Below are positions 44,442 to 55,902 of a stretch of 64,000 nt of DNA, piece after piece. Each line of letters begins with the position of its first letter. The first letter of the stretch is position 1. Both the position numbers and the translations under genes were made by a program. This DNA is from Streptomyces fuscichromogenes (GTDB lineage: Bacteria; Actinomycetota; Actinomycetes; Streptomycetales; Streptomycetaceae): NCBI RefSeq assembly GCF_014645815.1, contig NZ_BMML01000022.1:149698-213697 (forward strand), in the 5' to 3' direction. A model generated the notes under the pieces. It was not told the origin of the DNA. It saw only the letters and a program-made list of their open reading frames with translations, and made no database searches.

Positions 44442-46376
44442 CTAAGCCGTCAACCGAGTGCTCTGGCCGGACCCGGAGGTCGCGTCGCGATACCAGTACT
44501 CGAGGGTCAGTACGTGCCACAGATGCTTGGAGTAGTCCCGCTGCCCGGCGGCGTCCTCGGCGACGAGCCGCTGCAGCGCGTCACGGCGCAGGAACCCGGA
44601 GCGGACCAGCTCGCCGTCGTTGACCACCTCGCGCACCAGCGGTGCCAGGTCCCGGCTCATCCAGGCCCGCAGCGGGGCGCTGAACAGGCCCTTGGGCCGG
44701 TACACGATCTCCCGGGGCAGGACCGAGGTGGCCGCCTCCTTGAGGACGGCCTTGCCCTGCCGTCCGACGATCTTGCGGTCGCCTGGCACCGCGAACGCCG
44801 CCCTGACCACCTCGACGTCCACGTACGGCACGCGTACCTCGGTGGAGGCGGCCATGCTGGAGCGGTCCGTGTAGGCGAGGTTCAGGCCCGGCAGGAACAT
44901 CCGGGCGTCGGTGAGGCACATGCGGTTGACGAAGTCGTCGAGGTCGTTGTCCCGGTAGACGTCCGCGTGCTCGGTCAGTACGTCGTCGACCGTCCCGGCC
45001 AGGTCCGGATCGAGCAGCGCGAGCAGCTCGTCCTGGTCGTACATGGTGTAGCTGCGCCGGAAGGCGGTCTCCTCCGGCAGGTCGGCGAAGGAGAGGAACC
45101 GCTTCGCGAAGCGCACCGACCGGTACCCCCGGCGGCTCGTCGCGACCGGCAGCCGGTCCACGGCCCCGGACACCCCGCGCCGCAGGGGCCGCGGGACCCG
45201 CTGGTAGCGCAATGCGAGCAGGTTGGCCAGGTGCTTGCGGTACCCGGCGAACAGCTCGTCCGCGCCCATCCCGGAGAGCATCACCTTCACCCCGGCCTCG
45301 CGTGCGGCCATGCAGATCAGGTACGTGTTGATGGCGGCGGGGTCGCCGATCGGCTCGTCCAGGTGGTACGTCATCCGCGGCAGCATGTCGAGCACGTTCG
45401 GCGCGATCTCGATCTCGTGCAGCTCGACGCCGAACTGCGCGGCGACCTGCCGGGCGTAGCGCAGGTCGTCCGGCATCGCCTCGAACTTCGCGTCCTCGGC
45501 GCGGAACCCGATCGTGTAGGCGGAGATCCCGGGCTGGTGGCGGGCCGCCAGCGCGGTCAGCCAGCTGGAGTCGAGGCCGCCGGAGAGGAAGGTCGCCACC
45601 GGTACGTCGGAGAGCAGGTGCCGCCGGGTCGACTCCTCGACGATGGCGGCCAGGTCCGGCTGTTCGCCGGCGCGGGCCCGCTCCCGGCCCTCGGCGGCGA
45701 CGTCCTTCAGGTTCCAGAACCGGCCGCGCTGCACGCGGCCGTCGGGCCGGACCCTCAGCCAGCTCCCCGGCGGCAGCTTCTCCGCCTCGCGGAACGCGCA
45801 CCGTGAGTCCGGCACCCAGTAGTAGAGCAGCGAGGCCACCAGCGCGGCATCGTCCACCTGCAAGGACCTGCCGGTCGCGGCGGAGAGCGCCTTGAGCTCG
45901 GAGGCGAACACCAGGCCCCCGCCGCGCCGGAGCAGGAACAGCGGCTTGATGCCGAGCTGGTCGCGGGCGAGCACCAGGTCGCCGGTGCGTTCGTCGAAGA
46001 CGCCGAACGCGAACATGCCGCGCAGCCGGGGCAGACAGTCCGTGCCCCAGCGCCGCCAGGCCTCCAGGAGCACCTCGGTGTCGGAGGTGCCGCGGAAGCG
46101 GACCCCGGTGGCTTCCAACTCGGCACGGAGTTCGGGCGCGTTGTACAGCTCGCCGTTGTAGGTCAGGACGAGGCCGTCCGAGACCATCGGCTGGGCGCCG
46201 GTCTCGGACAGGTCGATGATGGCCAGCCGGCGGTGCCCCAGGTGCACCTCGCCGTCCCCGGCGGGGTGGCTGTACCGGCCCGCCCCGTCCGGACCGCGGT
46301 GGGCGAGGGTGTCGGTGAGCCGGTCGGTCACCGCCTTTCCGTCCGGCCAGCGGTAAGTGCCTGCGATGCCACACAC
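44442..46376 (-). CDS. asnB: glutamine-dependent asparagine synthase homologue
   Basis: The product has 644 residues. It has an N-terminal class II glutaminase domain with Cys2 after the start (GTG, then CGIAG) and a synthetase domain with the PP-loop FLSGGLDSSWLTALAARH and LDEPIGDPAAINTY. In polysaccharide loci such proteins (for example WbpS of Pseudomonas) amidate uronic acid residues. A nucleotide-sugar dehydrogenase is encoded in the same operon, which fits amidated uronate better than asparagine synthesis. It starts 3 nt after the stop of the co-polymerase gene. Confidence 0.88.
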   Translation of the reverse strand: MCGIAGTYRWPDGKAVTDRLTDTLAHRGPDGAGRYSHPAGDGEVHLGHRRLAIIDLSETGAQPMVSDGLVLTYNGELYNAPELRAELEATGVRFRGTSDTEVLLEAWRRWGTDCLPRLRGMFAFGVFDERTGDLVLARDQLGIKPLFLLRRGGGLVFASELKALSAATGRSLQVDDAALVASLLYYWVPDSRCAFREAEKLPPGSWLRVRPDGRVQRGRFWNLKDVAAEGRERARAGEQPDLAAIVEESTRRHLLSDVPVATFLSGGLDSSWLTALAARHQPGISAYTIGFRAEDAKFEAMPDDLRYARQVAAQFGVELHEIEIAPNVLDMLPRMTYHLDEPIGDPAAINTYLICMAAREAGVKVMLSGMGADELFAGYRKHLANLLALRYQRVPRPLRRGVSGAVDRLPVATSRRGYRSVRFAKRFLSFADLPEETAFRRSYTMYDQDELLALLDPDLAGTVDDVLTEHADVYRDNDLDDFVNRMCLTDARMFLPGLNLAYTDRSSMAASTEVRVPYVDVEVVRAAFAVPGDRKIVGRQGKAVLKEAATSVLPREIVYRPKGLFSAPLRAWMSRDLAPLVREVVNDGELVRSGFLRRDALQRLVAEDAAGQRDYSKHLWHVLTLEYWYRDATSGSGQSTRLTA

Positions 46377-46379
46377 GTG

Positions 46380-47897
46380 CTACCGCACCTCCTGGTCGTT
46401 CTCCGGGCCCCGGGCGGCCCACACCGGCTGCCGCTCCGAGCGCCGCTGGCCCGTCCCGACCTGCCGGGCCGGCCGCTCGCTGCGGCCGCGCAGCGCGGTC
46501 TGCAGCCCGTCCCACAGCGTGCCGTCGGTCCGGTCCCGCGGATCGGGGTCGATCAGCACCACACCGATCACCGGGATGCGCTGGTCCGCGAGCTGCCGTG
46601 CCACGGTGTGCAGCCAGGCGGCGCTGCCGTGCCCGGCCCGTACCACGAGCACGGTCTGGGCACCGAGGTACTGGAGGTCGGTCCACGCCGTGCCGGGCGC
46701 CACCGAGCCGACACCGATCCGGCGCTCCTGAGGCGGCAGGGTCGCGGCCCGCTCGCCGCCGACCACGGTCGGGTCGCCCGGCTTCTGGCGGTGGCGGGCC
46801 AGCTGCGCGCCGGGCAGGCCGTCGACGACGGTCACCGGGCCCTCCGCCGCCATCGACCTGGCGAGGTCCAGGGCGATCGCGCCGGTGGCGCGCACACAGC
46901 CCAGTTCGAGCAGCGACACCGGTTCGGCGGAGCCGCGCGTGGTGCGGGCCAGGGTCGCGGTGAGCCGTTCGCGGGTCAGCCGGGTGCGCCGGCGCTGCCA
47001 CGGCCTTCCGTTGCGGCGGGGCAGCTCCGCGATGACGGAGGCGCCCAGGTTCGCCGCGATGTCCCGGCGCAGCACGGGGCGGTCCGCCACCACCGTGCCG
47101 ACCGCGGCCACCGCGAGCCCGAGGAAGAGGCCGAGGACGAGCCCGACCACGGCGTCGGTGACAACGGCCTTGGGCAGGGACTGCGGCAGCGCGCGCGGGG
47201 CGTCCACGATCTGCGTGCCGGCGACGACCGCGGGCGTGCCGGTCCGTGCCTCCGCGGCGCGTTCGTCGAAATCGGAGATGCGGGAGTCGAGTTCGGCGCG
47301 GCGGGCGAAGAGCGACTCCAGGGTCGCCGACGCCTTCGGGTCGGTGTCCGCGGACTGGTTTCCGATCTCCTTGTTGACCTGGGCGAGTTCGACCCGCATG
47401 CGGTCCCGCTGGTCGAGCAGGGCCTGGGCCTCGGCCTTCGCGGTGTCCTTCATCCGCTGCACGTGGTCGGCCACGAACGCGTCGGCCAGCGCCTTGGCCC
47501 GGGCCACCGCCTGGGCGTCGGTGTCGCCCGTCACGGTGATCTGGAGCAGGTTGTTGGTCAGCCCGGTGCCCCGGTACTCCTGCATGAAGTCCTCGGGTTT
47601 CTCCGGGGACTTGAGGGACTTCAGGGCCTTGTCGGCGATCTGCGTGGTCTGGAGCACCTGGACGTCGGTGCGGATCAGCGTCCCGGTGTCGTTCGGCTGG
47701 TCCTCCGCGTGCGCGACCAGCACCTTGGTCACCGCGGTCGGCGACGGCGGCTTCAGGACCGCCAGCGCGGTGCCGGCCAGCAGGCCGAGGAGCGCCATGG
47801 AGTACCAGAGACGGCGGCGCCTGCGCACCGCCACCACCAGGGCCTGGAGATCGAGAAGCGGAGCCGCGGCCGACGGCTCCGGGGTCGTGTTCGTCAT
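46380..47897 (-). CDS. Wzz/CapA-like chain-length protein with decayed kinase domain
   Basis: The product has 505 residues. An N-terminal helix (LWYSMALLGLLAGTALAVL) precedes an extracellular coiled-coil region and a second helix (VVTDAVVGLVLGLFLGLAVAAVGTVVA). The C-terminal part aligns in layout with bacterial tyrosine kinases, but where a Walker A motif should be it reads LELGCVRATGAIALDLARS, without the GKS/T lysine. No tyrosine-rich tail is present. It is a likely co-polymerase for chain length. ATG 47897 is used; an in-frame GTG lies one codon upstream. Confidence 0.82.
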   Translation of the reverse strand: MTNTTPEPSAAAPLLDLQALVVAVRRRRRLWYSMALLGLLAGTALAVLKPPSPTAVTKVLVAHAEDQPNDTGTLIRTDVQVLQTTQIADKALKSLKSPEKPEDFMQEYRGTGLTNNLLQITVTGDTDAQAVARAKALADAFVADHVQRMKDTAKAEAQALLDQRDRMRVELAQVNKEIGNQSADTDPKASATLESLFARRAELDSRISDFDERAAEARTGTPAVVAGTQIVDAPRALPQSLPKAVVTDAVVGLVLGLFLGLAVAAVGTVVADRPVLRRDIAANLGASVIAELPRRNGRPWQRRRTRLTRERLTATLARTTRGSAEPVSLLELGCVRATGAIALDLARSMAAEGPVTVVDGLPGAQLARHRQKPGDPTVVGGERAATLPPQERRIGVGSVAPGTAWTDLQYLGAQTVLVVRAGHGSAAWLHTVARQLADQRIPVIGVVLIDPDPRDRTDGTLWDGLQTALRGRSERPARQVGTGQRRSERQPVWAARGPENDQEVR

Positions 47898-49267
47898 CAC
47901 GCCTGGCCTCCCGTCGTGTGGCCGGGGACCGCGAGCGCGAGCGTGGCGTCGTCCGGAGGAGGTGGGGCAGAGCGGGTCTCGCGGGCGCGGACCGGGTCGG
48001 CGACGACGATGCCGACGACCTCGTGCCGTCCGTCCGCACAGGACTCGGCGATGCCGGCGAGTTCCTCCGCGGTCCAGCTGCCCGCGCTGAGGACGACCAG
48101 GGCGCCGGACTCGGTGCCGCGGTCCGGCACGATCGGCCGGTCCACCGAGACCTCCACCACCCGTAGCTGCGGATCGCTCTTGGCCTCGGCGGCGAGCTGT
48201 GCGGCGGCCCGGCGGGCGAGCTCGTCGCCTTCCGGTACGACCACCAGCAGCCGTCGGGGGGTGGGCAGTTGGTCCCGCAGGCGGGCGCACACCCGCCGGT
48301 AGCGGATCCGCCGGCCGGCCTCGTCGTCGGCTCTTCGCGGGGTCGGCAGGTCCCACCGGGTGTCGGTGCCGAGGAGGCGGCGGAGCAGGCCCGGCCGGCC
48401 ACCGTTCTGCGGCCGGTGCGTGCCGCGCCGGCCGTCGGCCACCTCGACGGTGCCCAGCAGCGCCGAGCCCAGCGCCGCGGTGATCTCCGGTTCGGTGCGC
48501 AGCCGGCGGTTCATCCGGGCGGCGACGAGATGGCCGATGACCGCGAGCAGGAAGAACAGCAGCGCTCCCGCGCCGATGAGCTGCACCCTCGTGGGCGGTG
48601 CCTCACCGGTCGGCCGGGGGGCCGGTCCCATGACGACCATGCCGGCCTTGTTGCTCGCCGGGTCGGCCTCGTCCAGCTTCGTCATGGCCTCCTCCAGCGA
48701 GGTGCTGAGCTTCTCCAGCTCCGTCCGGGCCTGTACGCCCTCCACGGTCTGCCCCGGGTCGGCCGCGTCGGCCAGCTCGGTGATGCGGCGGTTGGTCTCC
48801 TCGACCTGGTTGCGCAGTGTCTCGGCCTCCGTGGACGCGGCGGAGTCGGTGCCGCCGCCCGCGATCCGCGCGGCGAACTTCACGAACTGCGCGGCCACTT
48901 CGTCGGAGAGCTGCTGTGCGCGCTTCGGGGTGTCGGCCGTGCCGGAGATCTTGATGATGTTCCCGTCGGCGGCCGTGGCGGTCACCCGGTCCCGCAGCTC
49001 GGCGTCGCTGACGTCCTTCCAGCCGAGCGTGGCGCCCGCGCGGTCGACCACCGTCGAACTGGTCGCGATGTCGACCTGGGTCAGCAGTTCACGGTCTTCC
49101 CACTGCCCCGGCAGCAGGACGGACGCCGAGGTCGTGTACTGCGGCGGAAACAGCACCGAGGCGCCGTAGCCGGCGAGTGCGCCCACGACGGCGAGGACGA
49201 CGAGAAGCCGCCAGCGCCGTCGGAATATCCGTCCGATGGTGACCAGACGTATCGTGTCTTCGCTCAA
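47897..49267 (-). CDS. Wzz-domain polysaccharide co-polymerase, second paralogue
   Basis: The product has 456 residues. Helix one is RRWRLLVVLAVVGALAGYGASVLF, a coiled-coil ectodomain follows, and helix two is VQLIGAGALLFFLLAVIGHLVAA. The C-terminal domain reads RLLVVVPEGDELARRAAAQLA in place of the P-loop, so it is also a decayed kinase. The TTG start overlaps the stop of the GT4 gene (TTGA). The two adjacent paralogues may form a hetero-oligomeric chain-length regulator. Confidence 0.82.
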   Translation of the reverse strand: MSEDTIRLVTIGRIFRRRWRLLVVLAVVGALAGYGASVLFPPQYTTSASVLLPGQWEDRELLTQVDIATSSTVVDRAGATLGWKDVSDAELRDRVTATAADGNIIKISGTADTPKRAQQLSDEVAAQFVKFAARIAGGGTDSAASTEAETLRNQVEETNRRITELADAADPGQTVEGVQARTELEKLSTSLEEAMTKLDEADPASNKAGMVVMGPAPRPTGEAPPTRVQLIGAGALLFFLLAVIGHLVAARMNRRLRTEPEITAALGSALLGTVEVADGRRGTHRPQNGGRPGLLRRLLGTDTRWDLPTPRRADDEAGRRIRYRRVCARLRDQLPTPRRLLVVVPEGDELARRAAAQLAAEAKSDPQLRVVEVSVDRPIVPDRGTESGALVVLSAGSWTAEELAGIAESCADGRHEVVGIVVADPVRARETRSAPPPPDDATLALAVPGHTTGGQA

Positions 49268-50518
49268 CTGCGCTGCCTCTTCCCTGTTCTTGCCTGATCC
49301 CCCGCCGGGACCGGAGCGTGGTCACGGCAGGCAGCGGCGTAGGCGGCGAGCAGCGACGCCTGCGAGTGCCGCCAGGAGAGCGGCCCGCTCACCCGCTCCT
49401 GGCCGATCTTGCCCATCCGGGCCCGCTTGTCCGGATCGTCCAGCAGCAGCGCGATGAGCTCGGCGAACTCGGCCTCGTCGTTGGCGGGCGCGTACACCGC
49501 GGCCTCGCCGGCGGAGACCCGCGCCTCCTTCAGGTCGAACGAGACGATCGGCCGGCCCATCGCCATGTATTCGAGGACCTTGTTCATGGTCGACACGTCG
49601 TTGAGCGGATTGCGGGGGTCGGGAGAGAGGCAGACGTCCGCGGTGGACAGGTAGCGCACCAGGTCGGCGTCCGGAATGCGTCCGGTGAACTCCACCTGCT
49701 CACCGAGCCCGAGCTGCCGGGACAGCTCCACCATCGCGTCGAAGGCGTCGCCGGAACCGACGAACACGGCGTGCCAGTCGGTCCGTCCGAGCTCGTCGCG
49801 GAGGTTCGCGAGGGCCCGCAGGGCGTAGTCGACGCCGTCCTGGGGTCCCATGACGCCGAGGTAGCAGAGCAGATGGGGCTTGCCGCGCTTCAACCGCGGC
49901 TCCGCCGGGACCGGTTGGAAACGCTCGATCGCGGGCGCGCTGCGCACCACGAAGACGTCCTCCGGTCGCCGGCCGCCTCGGCGCACCGCGACGTCCCGGT
50001 AACTCTCGTTCGTGGCGAGGACGATGTCCGCGGCCCGGTAGGTCCGCCGTTCCAGTGCGCACACGGCGCGGTAGAGCAGGTCCTTGCCGCGGCCGAACCG
50101 GGAGAGGTACAGCTCGGGTACCAGGTCGTGCTGGTCGAAGACGAACCGCGCGCCGCGCCGCTTCAGCCACAGGGCAGGCAGGAACAGCAGGTCGGGCGGG
50201 TTGCAGGCGTGCACCACGTCGACCGGGCCGACCTTGCGGGCCAGCCTGGCGGTGTGCCACAGCGCCGAGCCGTACTCCTTCAGGTAGCCAGCCGGGCCTC
50301 CGGTGGCCGCGCGCAACGGGTAGCGGTGGATGCGCACCCCGTCGATCTCGGCCTCCGGTTCCGTGTCGCGCTTGCTGCCCTGCGGACAGATGACGTGCAC
50401 CGTCCAGCCCGCGTCGCGCAGCGTCGTGCATTCCTGCCACACCCGCCGGTCGAACGGCACCGACAGGTTCTCCACCAGGATCAGCGCGCGGCGGTCCGGA
50501 CCGCCGCCACTGGTCTCG

Positions 50519-50529
<11 letters not shown>
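49264..50529 (-). CDS. family 4 glycosyltransferase
   Basis: The product has 421 residues with the WcaL/WbuB-like opening ALILVENLSVPFDRRVWQE. The acceptor half contains VVHACNPPDLLFLPALWL and FVFDQHDLVPELY. The donor half contains LCYLGVMGPQDGVDYAL and the segment PLNDVSTMNKVLEYMAMGRPIVSFDL. The TTG start overlaps the end of the dehydrogenase gene by 11 nt. It probably adds the second sugar after the priming step. Confidence 0.9.
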
Positions 50530-51835
<1,306 letters not shown>

Positions 51836-51917
51836 GACCCGTCTCTCCCCCCAGGCAGGCCCTTGTGGCCTGCGGTCCGCGCGTCGGCGGAACCTCTGAG
51901 TCGCAGCCCCCCGCGCA

Positions 51918-53396
51918 TCAGTAGGCCCCCTGCCCGTGGAGCACCGCACGCATCGTCTTCCACAAGATCACCGTGTCGAGGGCGAGCGACCAGTCCTCCA
52001 CGTACCGAAGGTCGAGGCGGACCGCCTCCTCCCACGGCAGGTCGCTGCGTCCGCTGATCTGCCACAGGCCGGTGAGCCCGGGTTTGACCAGCAGCCGCCG
52101 CCGGATGTCCGGGTCGTACTCGGCGCACTCCTCCGGCAGCGGAGGCCGCGGACCCACGAGCGACATGGATCCGGTGAGCACGTTGAATAGTTGCGGGAGT
52201 TCGTCGATCGAGTACCGGCGCAGCACCGCCCCCACCCGGGTCACCCGCGGATCCCGGCGGAGCTTGAACAGCAGTCCCGCGCCCTCGTTGCGGTCGGCGA
52301 GCCCGGCACGTGCCCGGTCGGCCCCGACGACCATGGTGCGGAACTTGAGGATCGTGAACTCCCGGCCGTCCTTGCCCACTCTGCGCTGGCGGTAGAAGGC
52401 CCCGCCCCGGCTGTTCAGCAGCACGAGCAGCGCGACGGAGATCATCAGCGGGGCGAACAGCATCAGCAGGACCGCCGCGCCCACCCGGTCGACGACCTCC
52501 TTGATCGCCCGGCGGCCCCCGGTGAAGGTCGGCAGGCTGACCCGCAGCAGCGGGATCCCGAGCACCGCGTCGACGTGCAGCCGTGGACCGGCCACCTCCA
52601 TCAGCACCGGGGCGACGACCATCTCGGCATCGCTGCCTTCGAGGTTCCAGGCCAGCCGCTGCAGCCGGTCCGGCGTCCAGTGCGGGTCCGGTGTGACCGC
52701 GACGACGCGGAAGCCGTCGTGGCGGACGTACTTGGCGACGTCCGTCAGGCGGCCGACGACCGGCACTCCGTCCAGTTCGTCACCGTCGAGGCCGCGGCCG
52801 TCCGTCGTGCACACCGCCTCCACCCGCCAGCCGATGTGCGGGTACTTGCGGGTCCGGCTGATCAGGTCGCACACGGTGGACGGGCTTCCGGCGGCCAGCA
52901 CCGGTCTCAGGCACCGCCCGTCCTTCCGCCGTCTGTGCAGGGAGAGGCGGAGCAGATACCGCGCGGACATGGTCACGAGCCCGATCGCCGGGATCGCGAC
53001 GAAGATCCAGAGCTTGATGTTGCGCGAGGTCAGGGCGATCCCGCCGAGCGCGAGTACGACGGTCGCCGCGAACAGCGAGCGGCCGAGCCGGCGGAACTCC
53101 TCGGCCCCCTGGCCGAGCACGGCCGGAGCCCACGACCGGCCCACCGCGAGCGACGACAGCACCAGCAACTCGGTGCCGAAGGCGAGAATCCCCCACTTCT
53201 CGTGCCAGTTGGCCGCGTCCCGGGCCCCGAAGAACTCGCCGATCCCCGCCACCACGAAGGCCGTGGCCGCGGTATCGCTGATGATCACGGTACGGCGATA
53301 CCGCTGCTCCCACTCGATCGCCGGTCTGCTGACTGCCCCGTCCGCCAGACGCCTGCGCGCCGGCGGAAAAGGGTCGACTAGTCCCCCCTGCCGCAC
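51918..53396 (-). CDS. polyprenyl glycosylphosphotransferase (priming sugar transferase)
   Basis: The product has 492 residues. An N-terminal membrane region of four to five helices is followed by a CoA-binding-like Rossmann domain and a hydrophobic re-entrant helix. The catalytic Bac_transf domain carries FYRQRRVGKDGREFTILKFRTM, SIDELPQLFNVLTGSMSLVGPRP and KPGLTGLWQISGRSDL. It transfers a hexose-1-phosphate to undecaprenyl phosphate and starts the repeat unit. The GTG at 53396 with GGGGGG upstream is chosen; longer readings have atypical composition. It is the first gene of the 21-gene operon. Confidence 0.9.
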   Translation of the reverse strand: MRQGGLVDPFPPARRRLADGAVSRPAIEWEQRYRRTVIISDTAATAFVVAGIGEFFGARDAANWHEKWGILAFGTELLVLSSLAVGRSWAPAVLGQGAEEFRRLGRSLFAATVVLALGGIALTSRNIKLWIFVAIPAIGLVTMSARYLLRLSLHRRRKDGRCLRPVLAAGSPSTVCDLISRTRKYPHIGWRVEAVCTTDGRGLDGDELDGVPVVGRLTDVAKYVRHDGFRVVAVTPDPHWTPDRLQRLAWNLEGSDAEMVVAPVLMEVAGPRLHVDAVLGIPLLRVSLPTFTGGRRAIKEVVDRVGAAVLLMLFAPLMISVALLVLLNSRGGAFYRQRRVGKDGREFTILKFRTMVVGADRARAGLADRNEGAGLLFKLRRDPRVTRVGAVLRRYSIDELPQLFNVLTGSMSLVGPRPPLPEECAEYDPDIRRRLLVKPGLTGLWQISGRSDLPWEEAVRLDLRYVEDWSLALDTVILWKTMRAVLHGQGAY

Positions 53397-55216
53397 AGAA
53401 ACCCCCCGGTCCCCAGTGGTTCGACATGGTGCTTTGACACGCTTCCTCCCCCGGAAGGCCCCCGCCTCCCGCACGCTTCCGCCCCGGGAGGCCCCCCGGC
53501 TCCCCGCGCCGCGCTGTTCCTCCCGCGGGCGGCCCCCGCCCCCCGCACAAGACATCCCGGCTACTTCAGCGCTACTTGAACAACCCGCCCTTGCCGCAGC
53601 GGACTCGCATGCCCTGCCAGGCTCCCGAACTGCGCGGGAACCCCTCGAAACCCCGAGTGCTCCCCGCACCCGAAGCCCCTCTCGGAACCCAGGAGTTGAT
53701 CACCCCCACGTCTGGCGCCGGAGACGCGGCTACCGGCCGTCCGCATCGACGGCCCCATAGATCATCATTTGTCGCCTCGTGTCCCAGCATGCGAAGCACG
53801 GTCAATCTAGACCATGAAGGGCCGTCTGAAGAGAGGGTTGTGTGGAATTCGTGGTCATCTTTTGAAGCCGGGTCAACGGCCGAACGGGCGTCCACAGGCG
53901 CCTCCGCGACCGAAGGCACACCCTGTGACCTCGGACGACGCGAGTTCTCCGGGCCGCGGGCACCTGCCACACCGAGGCGTCCCGACATTGCCAAATGGGC
54001 CACAATCAATGCCTGTTAGGCCGATTCCTGTCGAATGAGCAGAGTCTGTGGTCGTGAAGGCGGGCGGTAGACGACACAAGCGAACAGATCTTCACGATTC
54101 CGCTCACGCGGACAGACATCGAGGGCACCCTCGGCCGGTCCGCCGCCGTCGACTCCGTGATCACGCGTGCCCACCGGCACGGCGCGCACGGCCCCCGCGA
54201 GCCGCACTCACCACCGCCTCACCGGAGTCACCGCCCGTCTTCCCAACAGCGCGCCCACGGAGCCGACTTCGCTCCGGGCGGGGGCGAGGACCCAGCGGCA
54301 CGAGGAGTTCGGCCAGGCGAACCTCCGGCAGCCGGCCGACAGCCACACCCCGGGCGCCTTCGACGCCGTTCGACGCCCTCCGACTCCCGTCGACCCCCGT
54401 CGACCCCCGTCGACTCCCTTCCGCGTCCCTCCGTGCCCTTCCGCGACCGCGGGCCTCACGCGTGCACCCGGCCCGCAGGCAGCCGGGCCGCCGGGGCCGG
54501 TGACGGTCCCGCGCGTGATCGCGTCGTGGTCGAAGTGCGCCTCGACCTCCCGCGACCGGGTCCGTGGAGCACCGGCCGCCACACGGAGGCCGTCGGTCCG
54601 GGCCCGGACGGGGCGGCGCTCCTGGCGTCCCGGTGCGTGAAGAAGGAGGGCGAGGAGTCGGGCGGCGCCGAGAGCGCTTGCTGTCGCCGTTCCGGACAGC
54701 GCGCCCTGGTTGCCGTGGTCCTCCGAGTCAACTCCCCTCGCGGACATGCCCGTTCGGGCAGGGTCCTGAACAGCGGCCGGAGTAAGGCCGGTGACCGACG
54801 ACATCGGACGTCGGCACATGAAGCGGCCCTGACACCCCGTCCACCACATCCGTGCGCCCGCACCCTTGCGTGCCGGGCCTCCGGCACTTCAAGAAAGCCC
54901 TTCCTGCCGACGATGAGACCGGGGAGCGACCGCTCCCGGCTTCACGAAAGGCGAGGCCACGTGTGCGCAGGCTGTGCGCTTCCCCTTCTTCCCGGTCCGG
55001 CGTCGCGCACGCCGAGCCGCTGTCCAGCGGACGCAACTCCGAAGCGGGCTCGGCCGGTTGATCGACGACGCCGATGAAGCCGACATCGATGTCAGGCCGC
55101 GGCTGCACGGACACCTCACACAGGCACCCGCCGCGGACGCGGCCCGCTCGGCGGGGAACGCCGCCGGGTGGCAGTATGACCGGCCTCTCCGCCGAGCCCA
55201 CCGGGAGGCGTCCGCC
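53397..55216. other. 1.8 kb gene-poor region upstream of the EPS operon
   Basis: No recognisable protein is encoded on either strand. Between about 53,740 and 54,070 the base composition drops below that of the flanks (for example GATCATCATTTGTC and GGTCAATCTAGACC), the sort of sequence expected for promoters and regulator binding. The leftward EPS promoter should lie here. No clear -35/-10 pair could be chosen. Confidence 0.5.
54361..54420. repeat. 10-bp tandem repeat, about six units
   Basis: Six decamers beginning CGAC follow each other (CGACGCCGTT, CGACGCCCTC, CGACTCCCGT, CGACCCCCGT twice, CGACTCCCTT). They lie in the gene-poor region upstream of the EPS operon. Confidence 0.75.
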
Positions 55217-55870
55217 GTGTCCGACCTCGACAGCCAGGTTCCCTACTGGGACGCCGCCGCGGCGACCAGGACGTTCACCCATCCGCTCCATCCGCCCTGG
55301 CTCGACGGGATCGACAGGCACGCCGCGATCCTCGACTACGGATGCGGCTACGGCCGCACCATGGCGAGGCTCGAAGAGTCCGGCTTCGACGACCTCACGG
55401 GCGTCGACACCTCACCGGGAATGATCGAACGGGCCCGTCGCCTGCACCCCGCCATGCGATGCGCGGTCCTGGACGCGCCACCGGCCCTGCCCTGCCCCGA
55501 CGCCCGCTTCTCCGCGGTCCTGCTCTTCGCCGTGCTGACCTGCGTCCCCGGTGACGACGCCCAGCACCGCCTGATCGGCGAACTGGCCCGTGTCCTCAGG
55601 CCCGGCGGGATCCTCTACGTGAGCGACCTTCTGCTGCAGGACGACGAACGCAACCGCCGCCGCTACGACCGCTGTGCCGAGCGCTACGGCAGTTACGGCG
55701 TGTTCGAAACGGGCGACGGTGCGGTCTGCCGCCATCACTCCCGCGAGCGGCTCACGACCCTGCTCGGCGGGTTCGAGACCATCGGCACCCGGACGATCCC
55801 GGTGACCACCATGAACGGCCATGAGTCGACGGGAATCCAGCTCCTCGCCCGCAAGCCCACGGCGATCTGA
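55217..55870 (+). CDS. class I SAM-dependent methyltransferase
   Basis: The product has 217 residues. Motif I is ILDYGCGYGRTMARL, followed by LTGVDTSPGMIERAR, the post-motif LLFAVLTCVP and LARVLRPGGILYVSDLLL. It resembles small-molecule methyltransferases of the Methyltransf_11 group. The GTG start has GGGAGG nine bases upstream. It stands alone, convergent with the hydroxyquinol genes; no substrate can be assigned. Confidence 0.85.
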   Translation: MSDLDSQVPYWDAAAATRTFTHPLHPPWLDGIDRHAAILDYGCGYGRTMARLEESGFDDLTGVDTSPGMIERARRLHPAMRCAVLDAPPALPCPDARFSAVLLFAVLTCVPGDDAQHRLIGELARVLRPGGILYVSDLLLQDDERNRRRYDRCAERYGSYGVFETGDGAVCRHHSRERLTTLLGGFETIGTRTIPVTTMNGHESTGIQLLARKPTAI

Positions 55871-55902
55871 ACAGCGAGCGACCGCGCGCGGGCCCCGCGG
55901 CT

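Noticed and set aside
53572..54009. Leftward 145-codon open frame in the gene-poor region
   Set aside because: There is no recognisable domain or ribosome-binding site, its composition differs between halves, and overlapping frames are equally open.
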